A DNA stretch of 64,000 bases from Pyxicephalus adspersus (lineage: Eukaryota; Chordata; Amphibia; Anura; Pyxicephalidae), in contig NC_092862.1 of assembly GCF_032062135.1 (NCBI RefSeq), forward strand, positions 68,337,371-68,401,370. Direction: 5' to 3'. This document shows positions 61,627 to 64,000 of the stretch, piece by piece. The stretch's first letter is position 1, and each line of letters begins with the position of its first letter. The translations under genes and the position numbers were made by a program. A model generated the notes under the pieces. The model had not been told where the DNA came from. It saw only the letters and a list, made by a program, of their open reading frames with translations, and searched no databases.

Positions 61627-61910
61627 CTTGGTTTATATTACTTAGTTGTTCTTTGTGTATATAGTTCATTAACTGACAATTTATTCTACGGCCAAGTAAG
61701 TAGAGCCAAATATAGGTATGAAATTACTTGTATCTTCACAAAGCTTTCTCAAGGTTACATTTTTTTCATTCATTTTATTAATCAGAGGTTTTTTTTAAAC
61801 TAACACGCTCAGATAAAATTTAGAAGCATCCGTGCATGTCAATTGACAACAACTCTATGACCAATATGTCTGTCTGGTAATAGGTTGGACTACTAGGTAC
61901 ACTCACGATT

Positions 61911-62620
61911 ACTGGGCATGAGTGGGAATCCAGCATTCTGGCAAAAATTTCCTCGAACTTCTAAAGGTTCTACAAAATTTTGGCAAAACGATTTCGCGAA
62001 ACCATCGGTAGATCGAGGAAATTATAACAGAAGGATTCACAGGATTCACTGGGAATTCTCCTGTTTCTGATTCCCTGAGCACTAGAGGTTAATAAACCTC
62101 TAGTGCCCGGGGATCTTCTAAATAAATGCAGCTGTGGCCGCATTCATTGAGAACAGTGTGTGATCCCCGGCACCAGAGGTTAATTACGTCTAGTGTCCAG
62201 GGATCACATGAACAGGAGGATTTCCAGGGCTGCATCGCACACTCTTCTCAATAAATGCAGCCACAGCTGCAATCATTGAGAAGATGGCCGGCAAAGGAGA
62301 ACCTCCTGACATTATAATATTAGTATCTCTTACAAATGATACATTTGTTACAGATACAAATGTATATTTTGTAAGAGATACTTATATTACAATGTCAGGA
62401 GGTTCTGAATGCTGTGGCTGCATTCATTGAGAAAAGTGTGCGATCCCCAGGGCACTGGAGGTTAATTAACCTCTAGTGGCCGGGGATCGCAGAGGATCAT
62501 GCAGCCTGGAAATCCTCCAGTTCGGTGAGAGCTCGACCTCTCGGTGAATCAGAAGGCCGTTCGAGAAAGCGAGAAAGGCCCGATTCGCCACGAGATCGAA
62601 CTTAATATTCTCGATCGCTC
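61911..62620. mobile_element. Large foldback element with nested hairpins
   Basis: The right end, inverted, reads TGAGCGATCGAGAATATTAA and continues GGCGAATCGGGCC, closely resembling the left end of the 3270 element (TGAGCGAGCTAATTTAATAA, then GGCGAATTGGGCC). The left end near 61913 (TGGGCATGAGTGGGAATC) is a degraded version of the same terminus. Inside are several hairpins. The best has 39-nt arms at 62298-62336 and 62368-62406 with two mismatches (AGAACCTCCTGACATT side). Others use CTAGAGGTTAATAAACCTCT and GGTTAATTAACC. No coding capacity is present. Confidence 0.7.
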
Positions 62621-62621
62621 A

Positions 62622-62694
62622 TTATTATTATTATTATTAAACAGGATTTATATAGCGCCAACATATTACGCAGCGCTGTACATTAAATAGGGAT
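62622..62694 (-). repeat. L2-like LINE 3' tail, short copy with (ATT)n
   Basis: A run of ATT is followed by the same 64 bases as at 61488-61551, ending in AATAGGGAT. It abuts the foldback element directly. Confidence 0.75.
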
Positions 62695-62699
62695 CCCTA

Positions 62700-63145
62700 A
62701 CGATTACCTACTTCTGAATTGTCTACTCTAAAAAGCATTCTCATTGCAATGAAGATTTTACATTTGGTGTATTACACTAAAGAAGAGGTTGTTTTCAGCC
62801 ATATGATCATAATATATTGAACCCATCTATCTCATTGGACACAGCTAAAGGCTTTTAACTGAGCCTTTAGTATTTAAACATAATTGGTGTGCATTAACAA
62901 ATATTAGAAAATGGAATAACTGGCAAAGCTCATCTGTATTTAAAACACTAGCAGTCCCAGCTTTTACCCCAGTATGTTAGAACAAGTAGTGGTCTTTTGC
63001 CACCCCATATGCCAAAGTCTCTATGGTTGTGCATGTGCTTTCCTCTGCACTAGTTGCAAAACTTGTTGAGTGTTTGTTTTTAAAACCTGTGGAGCGTTAT
63101 AGACTAGAAAATAAGAAAGTGAATGTTGATATGGGGTAAGTATGA
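62700..63145 (-). other. Cadherin intron, no gene recognised
   Basis: AT-rich sequence without a supported exon or repeat. Confidence 0.4.
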
Positions 63146-63152
63146 AGGCAAA

Positions 63153-63408
63153 CTTAAAGTAGAACTAGGCTTACCTCTCCTCGCTCCATCACTGGTGCCG
63201 ACATTTTCATCCAGTCTACATCCAGGTTCAGGTCTTTGGCCATTCTGATTAGCAAGGCCAGAGCAATGTATCTCCAGCACATTCAAAAGAAGTTTGATAA
63301 CGGACAGGTAAGTTTGTTTTATTGCAGAAGGGACATAGCCCCCATGTCCCCTCTACGATAAAGACCCTGTCTGCTCACAATTTCAAATTTAATTCTGCTT
63401 TAGGTTCA
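63153..63408. repeat. Possible MITE with weak inverted ends
   Basis: The left ACTTAAAGTAGAACTAG and inverted right ACCTAAAGCAGAATTAA share 12 of 17 positions. The interior is less AT-rich than the flanks. No target duplication is visible, and the call is tentative. Confidence 0.3.
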
Positions 63409-63458
63409 ATGTAATGTATTAAATAACTTTGAGGGTCATTTCCATATCATGAATCAGG

Positions 63459-63690
63459 GACCATACAGAAAGAACATTCACACAGATGTAGAGAGGGAGT
63501 GAGAGGCAACAAAGAAACAACCATACAGGAGGAATGAGGCAGGGAGAAGGTGCAAAAAAGGGCCACACAGGAGATGGAAGGGATGTGAGACTGTATAGAA
63601 ACAGCCACACAGAAGAGGAAGGAGGCTGCAGAGAAACAGCAATGTAGAGTAGGGAAGGAGGTAGAGTGATAGGTTACAGAGACGCAGGCA
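63459..63690. repeat. Degenerate ~42-bp minisatellite, purine-rich
   Basis: CCATACAG or CCACACAG marks the start of successive units at about 63461, 63521, 63563 and 63605, with a weaker one near 63640. Each is followed by a GGAGG/GGAAGG-rich segment and ACAGAAACA-like sequence. Overlapping minus-strand open frames here are by-products. Confidence 0.65.
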
Positions 63691-63699
63691 ACACAATAT

Positions 63700-64000
63700 G
63701 GAACCATGTTTACAAAGCCCAAAAGCTCAAGCAAAAAGTACACATTAGTGAGAGCTATGACTGACTACAATGATCCATACCATCAAAAAGTCTGAAAATT
63801 AATTTGGAAAAACCACAGGTTTTAAAGGCTTCTTTAACCAGCCCATATGGCTTTGTAAATCGTGTACATTTATGTAATAAATGTATTAAATTATGTCTTA
63901 TATAGCTAGCAAAAGAAACACACAAATACATTTTAAAAACATATAGTCTCAAAAATAAATACAAAAAACTGCCACAAACTATTAGTTTTACTTTAACGAA
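63700..64000 (-). other. No gene recognised
   Basis: AT-rich end of the window, presumably still cadherin intron. Confidence 0.35.

Noticed and set aside
63419..63743. Overlapping Cys/Leu/Ser-rich minus-strand frames
   Set aside because: They are translations of a purine-rich minisatellite.

Overview
This window looks like vertebrate, most probably amphibian (anuran), intergenic and intronic DNA. It is AT-rich, gene-poor and full of repeats: hairpin MITEs, hAT-like elements with 8-bp target duplications, two wrecked Tc1-like transposons, a Ngaro-type tyrosine-recombinase retrotransposon carrying an SGNH-hydrolase remnant, L2-like LINE tails and tRNA-like SINE fragments. I see no bacterial-type operons, no functional tRNA or rRNA genes and no CRISPR. 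The frog assignment rests on the repeat types and is an inference.

Only one host coding exon is convincing. It is the last exon of a type II classical cadherin of the CDH6/CDH9/CDH10 subgroup, minus strand, at 53136-53626. It has a splice acceptor at 53627-53628 and encodes the end of the membrane segment, the p120-binding juxtamembrane region and the beta-catenin-binding tail. Upstream exons should lie at coordinates above 53.6 kb; none is recognisable before 64 kb, so the preceding intron probably exceeds 10 kb. The 3' UTR runs toward lower coordinates and its end is unresolved. Roughly 1-51 kb is then downstream flank and 54-64 kb is intron.

Layout. 0-3 kb: unique AT-rich sequence, a CpG-rich patch with a 13-bp tandem repeat and long hairpins, then a 600-bp purine tract. 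3-14 kb: hAT-like MITEs at 3270, 4513, 7326 and 11313 (all with target duplications), a SINE fragment and other repeats. 15.9-16.2 kb: a widespread dispersed repeat. 17.1-22 kb: the Ngaro-like element in order gag, RT/RNase H, tyrosine recombinase, SGNH hydrolase, with many frame breaks. 22.9-24.3 kb: a Tc1-like transposon interrupted by a MITE. 25.2-27.7 kb: two hairpin-rich elements. 33.2 kb: a GATA microsatellite. 34.1-35.6 kb: a second Tc1-like copy interrupted by a hAT MITE. 36.7-38.9 kb: a CpG-dense MITE, then a CACTG-ended element carrying a broken gene of an uncharacterised multicopy protein family. 39-51 kb: mostly unique AT-rich sequence with a few repeats. 51.9-53.6 kb: the cadherin 3' end. 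54-64 kb: intronic sequence with duplicated segments, microsatellites, L2 fragments and a long hairpin element.

The mobile elements all appear dead as coding units. Two nested insertions give a relative chronology. The most unusual item is the 37.5-38.9 kb element, where matching 10-bp ends and a TTA duplication enclose a gene remnant that is not a recognisable transposase.
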